A stretch of DNA of 64,000 nt from Saccharibacillus nicotianae. GTDB taxonomy: Bacteria; Bacillota; Bacilli; Paenibacillales; Paenibacillaceae. The position numbers and the translations under genes were made by a program. The stretch's first letter is position 1. Each line of letters begins with the position of its first letter. Positions 56,986-64,000 of this stretch are shown here, one piece after another. The notes below the pieces were generated by a model. It did not search any database, was not told where the DNA came from, and worked only from the letters and a program-made list of their open reading frames with translations. Location: contig NZ_JBHUGF010000010.1 in NCBI RefSeq assembly GCF_042681745.1, forward strand, positions 1,550,001 through 1,614,000. The letters are read 5' to 3'.

Positions 56986-57018
56986 GGTCTGTATTCTCCC
57001 TTTCTGCTCACTACAATT

Positions 57019-57037
57019 GATATTGATTCTCATTATT
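57019..57037. promoter_or_regulatory. Fur box in front of the binding-lipoprotein gene
   Basis: GATATTGATTCTCATTATT matches the classical 19-bp Fur consensus GATAATGATAATCATTATC at about 15 positions. It sits 34 nt upstream of the ATG at 56985, within the expected promoter region. Confidence 0.7.
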
Positions 57038-57099
57038 AATTATAGTGAACGTCTTTTCCTTTAACATGGACAATTCAGTCTAGTACTTGGAATAATCCG

Positions 57100-58716
57100 T
57101 CATTTGTCGTTTTTATCCAAAAACAATTGACGTACTTTCTCTAATAACATCAAGTGTGAAAAAGAGTTATAACAGGTATGCATATGTTGAGTAGTATACA
57201 TTTCGTAGACCGAATCTTGCTGTACAGCTTTGAGTTGTTGCCACAGTGGATCAGCACACAAACGGAAAATTCCCTGCTCTATGCCAGCCTGCATACCTAC
57301 TGTACCGTCATGTTGAAACGGTGTGATTAATATACAATCTGCATCGTAATTTATTAATTCCTCGGGTTGAATTTCATAGTAATGCGCGATATTTTCAACT
57401 CCGGCAGGCATCGTAAATCCTAAATCGTTGTACAATACAGCTCCTAGATTACGCTTGCCATAGATACAGATTTTGCTGTCTCCTACACCAAGAATCAGCA
57501 ATGAACGTGAACCGAATGTATTTTTCAATTGTTGGCGTAATAATTGAGCAATATCTGCATATTGTTCTAACCAGACTTGAGCTTCTTGATCTTTACCTAC
57601 AATGCGGGCAATCGTCTGAAAATGAACACGCCAGTCTTCAAAAAAAGGCAACGTGATCGTAGGCGCAATCTGCTCATACATTTTTTCTTTTTGCGACTTT
57701 TCAAAATCTCGAAATTCACAGGTTACTATCAGATCTGGTTGAGCATTCATTAACTTCTCTAGATCAGGCTTGTTATCTCCGATCGGAATCGTATGCTCGA
57801 ATTGGGTTGTCACAGGATAAGCATTATTGATTACGGCTGCATACGGCTCTATGCCAAGCGCTACCAGATGACCGGTTAATAAGTGTTTGAGCGAAGCAAT
57901 TTTATTGGAATAACGAATATTATGAATATACGATTTGGGTGAACGACCGGTTACTGCTTTGAATTTGCGGCTAAAATAAAATTCATCACTAAACCCTACT
58001 TGCTGAGCTACCGAACGAAAAGAATCATTTGAAAGCAATAGCACTTCTTTCGATTGATTAATGCGAAGTTCTGTTAGATGCTCCATCGGGCTTTTACCGA
58101 CTACTTTTTTGAAGGCACGCGAATAATAATCTGCACTCATGCCTGCAATCTCGGCTAATTGATTGCGAGTAATAGATGTCGCATAATGCTGTTCCATATG
58201 ATCCAGTGTAGCGGCGATAGCTTGATTCATATCAGGCTTCTGTTCTTGAGCATCTTCTTTGAACAAATGAATTAACAATTCTTGAAAAATAATATTCGCT
58301 TTCATCTGATCCCATAGATTCTCTTGATCATGCTTTTCTTGAATTTCACGCACTCGATCAACAAACCAGCGAAAGTGAGCAACATGAAGTTCATACAATC
58401 CAAGCAATTCAATTGGCACGAAGCTACCCTGTACATCAGGCTGTAATACATGAAAAGAAAGAATATAATATTCGGTACGAGTATCGCTCTCGATCATGAT
58501 TTTGAGCGAAGCATGTGGAGGTACCAGAAATACTTTTTGCTGATGGAGATCATAACGATTACCGTTAATAATAATCTGCCCTTTGGCTTCTTTAAATAGT
58601 AAAAGACTATGCAATATAGCGTCGTAGCGTGGTAACACTTGATCCGCATATTGCACAGTCTGTAATTTATAGATATAGGAAGGAAATTGTCGATACTGAT
58701 CTAATAGCTTACTCAT
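57100..58716 (-). CDS. AraC-family regulator fused to a siderophore-binding domain (Btr-like)
   Basis: This is a 538-residue regulator. An N-terminal cupin-like region (about 1-150), a double helix-turn-helix AraC domain (about 165-270: LAEIAGMSADYYSRAFKKVV, then VAQQVGFSDEFYFSRKFKAV) and a C-terminal FecB/TroA-type binding domain (about 285-535, YAAVINNAYPV, LEKLMNAQPDLIVTC) follow in order. This layout is that of B. subtilis Btr, which activates siderophore uptake when it binds the siderophore. It lies between the NIS synthetase and the binding-protein gene. Two Fur-box-like sequences lie directly upstream. It probably activates the uptake genes when its ligand, likely the locus's own siderophore, enters the cell. 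Confidence 0.9.
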   Translation of the reverse strand: MSKLLDQYRQFPSYIYKLQTVQYADQVLPRYDAILHSLLLFKEAKGQIIINGNRYDLHQQKVFLVPPHASLKIMIESDTRTEYYILSFHVLQPDVQGSFVPIELLGLYELHVAHFRWFVDRVREIQEKHDQENLWDQMKANIIFQELLIHLFKEDAQEQKPDMNQAIAATLDHMEQHYATSITRNQLAEIAGMSADYYSRAFKKVVGKSPMEHLTELRINQSKEVLLLSNDSFRSVAQQVGFSDEFYFSRKFKAVTGRSPKSYIHNIRYSNKIASLKHLLTGHLVALGIEPYAAVINNAYPVTTQFEHTIPIGDNKPDLEKLMNAQPDLIVTCEFRDFEKSQKEKMYEQIAPTITLPFFEDWRVHFQTIARIVGKDQEAQVWLEQYADIAQLLRQQLKNTFGSRSLLILGVGDSKICIYGKRNLGAVLYNDLGFTMPAGVENIAHYYEIQPEELINYDADCILITPFQHDGTVGMQAGIEQGIFRLCADPLWQQLKAVQQDSVYEMYTTQHMHTCYNSFSHLMLLEKVRQLFLDKNDK

Positions 58717-58741
58717 TGCTCGTCGCCTTTCTATATAGATT

Positions 58742-58781
58742 GAGAATAATTATCATATTTCTGAGAACTATTCTCATTATA
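58742..58781. promoter_or_regulatory. Two adjacent Fur boxes in front of the AraC regulator gene
   Basis: GAGAATAATTATCATATTT (58742-58760) and GAGAACTATTCTCATTATA (58763-58781) both resemble the Fur consensus and lie nearly end to end in the 112-nt gap upstream of the ATG at 58716. This suggests tight iron repression of the regulator and of genes behind it. Confidence 0.7.
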
Positions 58782-58828
58782 TAGATTTGGACGAAAAAGT
58801 AAATTGTTGTAGCAAATGAGTATTTGGA

Positions 58829-61081
58829 TTAGAGTTGTGCAAATGGATTCTGGATTGTACTTTGACCGGATGGCATACTGCCGGGTACACCTGCTTGTTC
58901 TAATAAAGGTTTGACTAGCAATTTGAGAGGCCATTCTTTGTTGTGGAACAATACACGATCGATTTCCTGTCTTACTTCTGCATCAAAAGGAATATCATTC
59001 AACTGCTCGATCAATTGATCTCGTAACACTGTCCATAGAACGCTCTCTTCTATATCATACACTGTACATAACGCATCAATAATCGCATACAAATTCACTT
59101 GAATCCCCAAAGTCTGTAAATAAAATAATAATTCTGCTGGTGTATCATTATACAGACTATTAGAGTAACCCGGACGAATCATATACTGAGGATCAGCAAT
59201 GCCTTGCTTGTGAAGCCAGGGTAGATGCAATCGTACCGAATCATGATCTCGTAAAAGCATCTGCTTGATGTACCCATTTTGCCAGACTAATACGCTATTC
59301 TGTCCATGTAGCTCGGGCATTAATCCTAGACGGAATAAACGCAGATTGATCTGGAAAAAAGTCTGGCAGACTTCGCCAAATAATGTACATACCGATTCTG
59401 GTGTCATTTGCAGATGACGTGCACGTATCCATTCATCGAAAAAGTGTCCTTCACGCGGAGCATTGATCGATACAGGTATAACTACAGATAATGCTGACAT
59501 CGGTAATAGTCGCTCTCCTTGCTCTCCTGTAATCAATGAAGCAGGATAAGTACGTACCATCGCTGCTAGATGTCTGGGTTCATCATCAAATAGACTTCCT
59601 GCTTCAGGCATATATGCCCACCAGCGATTTTCATCGCAGAGAAATAATTGTTCTCTCAATATAGGATCACGATCCAGTGCTTGTTCTAGCATTGATTGTC
59701 CGCGCTGTCCGTTTATCAATTTGACAGCCGGCAAATAACGAGAAGCACCTAATGAAAATACACTAAGCGGTAATTTGAGATAATGCGGACGATGATCTGT
59801 AGGTGATAACGAACGTACCGATGAAGTCACTTCAAATAGACCCATTGAAAGCTGAAGATCGATCCAATCTCCTTGTTGCTGTGCTGTTGCTAAATATTGA
59901 GGTAAATTATACTGCAACTGCCAGGGATGAACAGGCATTGCTATATATTCTGCTTGATCTAATCCTCGCTGATTCATCGCTTGTATCACTTGCTGTTGTT
60001 GATCGATTGATAATAGATCGGTCATCGGTTCAGACAGATGATTAGATAATGAACTATTTTGACGATAATCATACAGTTGATAATCTACAACAGTTCTACC
60101 CACCAGAGCTTCGCCTTCCATCACAACATGACGCTTGATAGCCACCCAACTTAACGTAATCGGTTGAGCGAACTCTGCACTATATTGACGATAATCATGT
60201 TCATTTAATCCCACTTTGGCTTTGGATACGGGATGAAAAGGTCGATCTCTTAACGAAGCATAGCGCTCCATATGCTGGAAAAATTCATTTGCTGACAGAT
60301 TCAATACCTGTGTTTGCGATAAAGGATGTTCTAAAGACCAGCTAGTCTGTTGAATCGTCTCTTCTAATAACTGCACAAAGCGCTCTACACCGGGTTGCTC
60401 TCGATACGTAGCGGTAAAGCATTGATCATTAACAATCTTCATAAATTGGGTCGGTGTTAAGGCGATGATCTGCAATACTGACGGTTGATGATCTGCTGAG
60501 AGCTTATTTGTATAACGAACTGCATAGACATGAGTGTTAGCCTGATCTGTATTGATCATCTTGGAAGATGAATCGATAGCGTTAGTATACGTATACATAG
60601 TCGTATTAGCTGGTACATAACGATACGGTTGAACAATCGCTGCTTTTACTGGAAATATAACAATATATGAAGATGTATCTAGTACCTGCGATGAAGCAGA
60701 CGATACAGATAGATCATCTGAAGACGACTGAATATTCCAGTAATACCATGAGCAATTTGCCAATTGCTTGGTATCTGTGATCGTAGTGATTGCTGTTAAT
60801 GCTTCTGCTTGCTGTACTGTAGATAGATCTGGCGCTAATGCAATAATTTGACGCTTCAATTCTGCTGTAGATAGCAATTGTAATTGATCATCTGACCAGA
60901 TCTTTTCGGCAAGTAATGTATTAATCAAATCTTGCATAATCTGCTCTGACGCTACACTTCGCTTCACTTGTCGTTCTGTCTGCTCGGTAGAGGTATGATT
61001 ATGAGTTGAAGATAAAGACTGTAGATCAATAGATTGATTATTGTCGTTAGTTAACGGTTCTAAGACTTCGTTCCAATTCAT
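58829..61081 (-). CDS. IucA/IucC-type NIS siderophore synthetase, enlarged
   Basis: This is a 750-residue NRPS-independent siderophore synthetase that joins a carboxylate (usually citrate or a derivative) to an amine using ATP. Family motifs: HPVSK (283-287) in the ATP/citrate region, VHPWQ (384-388), and ELHGQN (around 620) in the C-terminal FhuF-like domain. It is longer than the usual 580-620 residues. The first 43 residues and a Ser/Thr/Asp-rich stretch of about 100 residues (about 105-205) appear to be extra. The ATG at 61081 overlaps the stop of the PLP decarboxylase gene by four bases (ATGA), so both are translated in step. Which of SbnC, SbnE or SbnF it corresponds to cannot be decided here. 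Confidence 0.9.
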   Translation of the reverse strand: MNWNEVLEPLTNDNNQSIDLQSLSSTHNHTSTEQTERQVKRSVASEQIMQDLINTLLAEKIWSDDQLQLLSTAELKRQIIALAPDLSTVQQAEALTAITTITDTKQLANCSWYYWNIQSSSDDLSVSSASSQVLDTSSYIVIFPVKAAIVQPYRYVPANTTMYTYTNAIDSSSKMINTDQANTHVYAVRYTNKLSADHQPSVLQIIALTPTQFMKIVNDQCFTATYREQPGVERFVQLLEETIQQTSWSLEHPLSQTQVLNLSANEFFQHMERYASLRDRPFHPVSKAKVGLNEHDYRQYSAEFAQPITLSWVAIKRHVVMEGEALVGRTVVDYQLYDYRQNSSLSNHLSEPMTDLLSIDQQQQVIQAMNQRGLDQAEYIAMPVHPWQLQYNLPQYLATAQQQGDWIDLQLSMGLFEVTSSVRSLSPTDHRPHYLKLPLSVFSLGASRYLPAVKLINGQRGQSMLEQALDRDPILREQLFLCDENRWWAYMPEAGSLFDDEPRHLAAMVRTYPASLITGEQGERLLPMSALSVVIPVSINAPREGHFFDEWIRARHLQMTPESVCTLFGEVCQTFFQINLRLFRLGLMPELHGQNSVLVWQNGYIKQMLLRDHDSVRLHLPWLHKQGIADPQYMIRPGYSNSLYNDTPAELLFYLQTLGIQVNLYAIIDALCTVYDIEESVLWTVLRDQLIEQLNDIPFDAEVRQEIDRVLFHNKEWPLKLLVKPLLEQAGVPGSMPSGQSTIQNPFAQL

Positions 61082-62373
61082 AGTGATTCGTAACCTCCTA
61101 TATGGTTATCGATATAGATCATATCTGGATGAGGATGACTTAAAAAATCATGATGAGAGATCGTCCAGGCGTACGCTCCTGCAATCGAAAATAAAACAAT
61201 ATCTCCTACAGCAATCTGCTCGACTTGCACATCTTGAGCAAGTATATCTTTGGGTGTACATAATTCTCCTGCTAGTGTGATTGTGATCTGCTCTTGGCGT
61301 GGACGTTCAAAAGGATAATCCCACTGCTCGATAGCGATGAGTTGAAAAGGTTGGTTATGTCCCCACGAGACAGGCAACCGAAAATGATGAGTTCCTCCGC
61401 GCAAAATAGCATAATGTTTGTGATGATTACATTTCAGATCTATCACTTCTGACGCGTAATATCCTGCATGAGCAACCACATACCGACCCGGTTCAAAAAT
61501 AAGTTCTACCCCTGGTAATACCTGCTCATTCCAGATATTATTAAGCCCTTTGATAAAGATATCCCATTCAAAATGAATCTCTGGCTCTGTATAACAAATG
61601 CCAAACCCTCCACCTGCATTCAGATATTGAATCGATAGCTGGTATTGACTAACCCATTGACTGACCAATTGAATATACATTTTTACCAATTCCACATGGT
61701 GCTGTGCATCTAGATTATTGGATACGGAGTGCATATGAAATCCAGCTAACGTCAGTTGTGGCAACGACTGCACGCATTGGATCGCTTCTTCTATCTGCGC
61801 TTCATCAATACCGAATTGAGTTGGCTTACCACCCATCGTAACTGTTCCTGTAGGAATATTTTTTCTTACATTTACACGTAGTAAAATGCGCACTGTTTGG
61901 TTTTTTTGCTCGGCAATCCATGCGATTCTACGAATTTCATGTACACTTTCTGCATGAATTAGCATCACATGATGATCGATCGCTTGCTCAATTTCGCTAT
62001 CTTTTTTACCAGGGCCGCCGAAAATAATATTAACATCAGGATCAATCAGCCGAATCGTCTGCACTTCACCGATCGATGCTGTTTCAAAACCGTCTACAAT
62101 TGGTGCTAAGGCTGTAATGATACGTGGATCAGGATTTGCTTTGACTGCATAAAATAAATGAGTCCTTGCTGGCATATCTTCTACTTTACTCTGTGTACGT
62201 TGACGTAATGTATCCAGATCATAAATAAAAGCACATACAGGTTTTCGCGAGATCACATGCGGAGCGCGATTCACTTTTTCAGCTTCGATTATCTGATGAA
62301 CTTGATCTATAATAGGAGTCGATATTTGCTTTTTAGTTGGAAAAAGTGATGGGATAGCATTGGGATTCAACAT
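61078..62373 (-). CDS. sbnH: PLP-dependent decarboxylase, SbnH-like (alanine-racemase fold)
   Basis: This is a 431-residue fold-type III PLP enzyme related to diaminopimelate/ornithine decarboxylases. The PLP lysine is in FYAVKANPDP (near residue 55). The phosphate-binding glycine run is LNAGGGFGI, and the pocket motif EPGRYVV and the C-terminal Cys motif GELCTPKD are present. In staphyloferrin B synthesis SbnH removes CO2 from the citryl-diaminopropionate intermediate. The link here rests on its position between an SbnG-like gene and an NIS synthetase. GGAGGG precedes the ATG at 62373. It overlaps the synthetase gene at its 3' end. A plain diaminopimelate decarboxylase for lysine is less likely, given the setting. 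Confidence 0.82.
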   Translation of the reverse strand: MLNPNAIPSLFPTKKQISTPIIDQVHQIIEAEKVNRAPHVISRKPVCAFIYDLDTLRQRTQSKVEDMPARTHLFYAVKANPDPRIITALAPIVDGFETASIGEVQTIRLIDPDVNIIFGGPGKKDSEIEQAIDHHVMLIHAESVHEIRRIAWIAEQKNQTVRILLRVNVRKNIPTGTVTMGGKPTQFGIDEAQIEEAIQCVQSLPQLTLAGFHMHSVSNNLDAQHHVELVKMYIQLVSQWVSQYQLSIQYLNAGGGFGICYTEPEIHFEWDIFIKGLNNIWNEQVLPGVELIFEPGRYVVAHAGYYASEVIDLKCNHHKHYAILRGGTHHFRLPVSWGHNQPFQLIAIEQWDYPFERPRQEQITITLAGELCTPKDILAQDVQVEQIAVGDIVLFSIAGAYAWTISHHDFLSHPHPDMIYIDNHIGGYESL

Positions 62374-62398
62374 GAGCCCTCCTTCGTTTACTAGATAT

Positions 62399-62470
62399 TA
62401 GACATAGACATAGACATAGACATAGACATAGACATAGACATAGACATAGACATAGACATAGACATAGACA
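62399..62470. repeat. Perfect 12-copy tandem hexamer repeat TAGACA
   Basis: Twelve exact, uninterrupted copies of TAGACA (TGTCTA on the coding strand of the flanking genes) fill 72 bases between the sbnG-like stop (62498) and the sbnH-like start (62373). Read in the sbnH frame it gives Val-Tyr pairs that hit a TAA at once, so it is not part of the protein. Such arrays gain and lose units by slippage. Confidence 0.97.
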
Positions 62471-62497
62471 GGAAAAGTTTACTTATTTATGAGATTG

Positions 62498-63277
62498 TTA
62501 TTTATCTCTAGTCGTAGCAGAGAATTGAGTGAGCTTGCTCTGTAATGCTCGAAAAGCAATCCCACGTTCATCTCCTAAAACAAAAGCATGCACACCTTTA
62601 TTCTGCCAGTGCTCATACTGGTCTTTTTGACGAGGAATAGCGCAATATGGAATCTGTCTGGAAGTCGCGACTTGCTGAACATGATCCAATGCTTGACGAA
62701 CACTGGTGTGTTCTGTCTGCCAGGGTACACCATACGATTGGGATAGATCAGCCGCTCCTTCAAGAATCATATCGATTCCTTCTACACTCAAAATGTCATC
62801 AATCTGCTTCACTCCTTGAACTGTCTCAATCATCGGTATAATCATAATTTCTTGATTGGCACGTTCCATATAGTCCACTAGATTGTCTCTACCAAAAATG
62901 CCCGGTCGTCCACTATTCATACTGCGCTGTCCGATAGGAAAATATTTCGCCGCTTGAATTACAGCTTCAATCTGCTGTTTATGTTCCACTTGCGGAATCA
63001 CAATTCCCATTGCTCCGCTATCTAATACACGCAGAATGTCTTTGGCATTAATATCTGCAATACGTACCAGAGGGGTGATACCTGACTGTTCTGCAGCTCG
63101 AATCATATGCTCCACCGTTTCAGGATTAATCATGACATGCTCCAGATCGATAATCACAAAGTCAAAACCGGCATAAGCAATCACTTCTATCATGATCGGT
63201 GCAGGAACAGAAGCGATTAATCCAAATACAGTCTGCTTTTGCGCTAATTGTTGACGTAACCGATTGGTAGTTAACAT
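62498..63277 (-). CDS. sbnG: HpcH/HpaI-family enzyme, SbnG-like citrate synthase
   Basis: This is a 259-residue barrel enzyme of the HpcH/HpaI aldolase family, the same length as staphylococcal SbnG, which makes citrate from oxaloacetate and acetyl-CoA for staphyloferrin B. Core motifs: FVIIDLEHVMINPETVEHMI (metal and base region), the catalytic-Arg region PLVRIAD, the Glu metal ligand in IPMIETVQG, and the Asp in EGAADLSQSYGVPWQ. The ending ADLSQSYGVPWQ is especially SbnG-like. The ATG at 63277 overlaps the stop of the upstream NIS synthetase gene by 7 nt. A catabolic aldolase role is possible for the family but does not fit this neighbourhood. Confidence 0.75.
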   Translation of the reverse strand: MLTTNRLRQQLAQKQTVFGLIASVPAPIMIEVIAYAGFDFVIIDLEHVMINPETVEHMIRAAEQSGITPLVRIADINAKDILRVLDSGAMGIVIPQVEHKQQIEAVIQAAKYFPIGQRSMNSGRPGIFGRDNLVDYMERANQEIMIIPMIETVQGVKQIDDILSVEGIDMILEGAADLSQSYGVPWQTEHTSVRQALDHVQQVATSRQIPYCAIPRQKDQYEHWQNKGVHAFVLGDERGIAFRALQSKLTQFSATTRDK

Positions 63278-64000
63278 GTTGAATAGCGGTAAGCATATAA
63301 CGGATTGAGACCATTTTTGAAACGAAGCTCGCCATCTCCAAATAATCTACGTTTCGTTAACTCTTCAATCAGTACGGTCTCAGCGAACAAATCAAAACAA
63401 TCAAATCGCGTTTGATGTTGTGGGTGATTACGCTGATAATCGTGAATAATATCAGCTGTCATTTTCCAGAATGATTCTTCTGGTAATTGGTAATGCTGTT
63501 CCAAAAACATACACATTTCTGTTGCCGCAATAAAAAAGAAAGCATCATAAGAGAAATCACGTACATCTTCAGGACGATCTGTTTTGATAAATGAATTACG
63601 GTTAATCTTCGCATGACTCTCCGGTTCTGGTGTCAGATCAGGGCATAATTCAGGCTCGGTCAGATGAGCCATAGAAAAGCGCACACCATCATGAAAATCT
63701 TTGAGTGCAATCCGTACAGGCAATCCTTGTCGATGAATTAAAATAATATTTTGCCCGTGTGATTCCATCCCTATGCCATGTGCATATAACATATGAATAA
63801 TCGGAGTGACTGTTGCTTGTAGCATGGCGTACGTCCATTGTTCTATACCATATTGCTGTATCCAGAGATCAATCAAAGGAACTCCATTCGATTGCACATA
63901 ACATAATCCGTTAAAAGGAACCCCATCTTCGCCTTCTTTCAAATACGTATGCAGACTTTCACGCCAGATCGTTCCCAAAGAACCATACGTCTGTGCTTGT
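63271..64000 (-). CDS. IucA/IucC-type NIS siderophore synthetase, C-terminal part only (cut by right edge)
   Basis: The last 243 codons of a second NIS synthetase are visible and stay open to base 64000. The FhuF-like C-terminal domain is plain: LGTIWRESL, GMESHGQNIILI, the basic KDFHDGVRF segment, and the end YRYSTC. The frame continues upstream of the TTG at 63978 with matching family sequence (AQTYGSL), so the true start lies outside the window. The gene order synthetase-sbnG-sbnH equals sbnF-sbnG-sbnH of Staphylococcus, which makes an SbnF-like role the best guess. Any sbnA/sbnB-type genes for 2,3-diaminopropionate would have to lie to the right. Confidence 0.88.
   Translation of the reverse strand, partial: QAQTYGSLGTIWRESLHTYLKEGEDGVPFNGLCYVQSNGVPLIDLWIQQYGIEQWTYAMLQATVTPIIHMLYAHGIGMESHGQNIILIHRQGLPVRIALKDFHDGVRFSMAHLTEPELCPDLTPEPESHAKINRNSFIKTDRPEDVRDFSYDAFFFIAATEMCMFLEQHYQLPEESFWKMTADIIHDYQRNHPQHQTRFDCFDLFAETVLIEELTKRRLFGDGELRFKNGLNPLYAYRYSTC

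Noticed and set aside
62399..62470. Hexamer array considered as a CRISPR or as coding repeats
   Set aside because: Units of 6 bases without spacers rule out CRISPR, and the sbnH frame through it hits a stop codon.

Overview
The window is AT-rich (about 40% G+C by eye) Gram-positive DNA. It has strong AAGGAGG-type ribosome sites, frequent TTG and GTG starts, sigma-A promoters of TTGACA/TATAAT type, U-tract hairpin terminators, LicT-type antitermination and a CcpA cre site. This fits Bacillales, most likely a Paenibacillus relative. The species cannot be named from the sequence, and no rRNA, tRNA, insertion sequence, phage gene or CRISPR array was found.

Region 1 (1-31.5 kb, minus strand): one long trans-AT polyketide synthase operon, read right to left and running off the left edge. 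Its order is AT-AT-ER (27798-31097), FAD monooxygenase (26522-27763), PKS-A KS-DH-KR (21393-26501), PKS-B MT-ACP-KS-DH-KR (15587-21373) and PKS-C MT-ACP-ER-KS-DH-KR-ACP-KS-DH-KR-MT-ACP-KS-DH... (1-15547, incomplete). No module carries a working internal AT, so the stand-alone AT-AT-ER protein should supply malonyl units. The predicted chain is a repeatedly alpha-methylated polyene segment with one reduced unit. Proteins A/B and B/C break inside modules, between KR and methyltransferase. A consensus promoter lies about 350 nt upstream of the first gene.

Region 2 (31.5-52 kb): mostly ordinary genes. These are a UPF0180 protein, a spermidine-synthase-like methyltransferase, a LysR regulator with a MetE-like protein, two membrane GGDEF-EAL proteins, an SDR with a divergent MmyB-type regulator, an acyl-CoA synthetase, an ArsR regulator with two YdcZ-type membrane proteins, a beta-glucoside PTS operon (licT-bglP-bglH) with two RAT/terminator switches and a promoter-overlapping cre site, rhamnulose-1-phosphate aldolase, and an RraA-like aldolase.

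Region 3 (52-64 kb, minus strand): a siderophore locus. It has two IucA/IucC-type NIS synthetases (one cut by the right edge), an SbnG-like HpcH/HpaI enzyme and an SbnH-like PLP decarboxylase. Beside these are an AraC regulator fused to a siderophore-binding domain, a binding lipoprotein, two FecCD permeases, an ATPase and an FhuF-like reductase. Fur-box-like sites precede the regulator and the binding protein. The SbnG/SbnH/NIS combination points to a staphyloferrin B-like carboxylate siderophore. A perfect 12-copy hexamer repeat separates the sbnG-like and sbnH-like genes.
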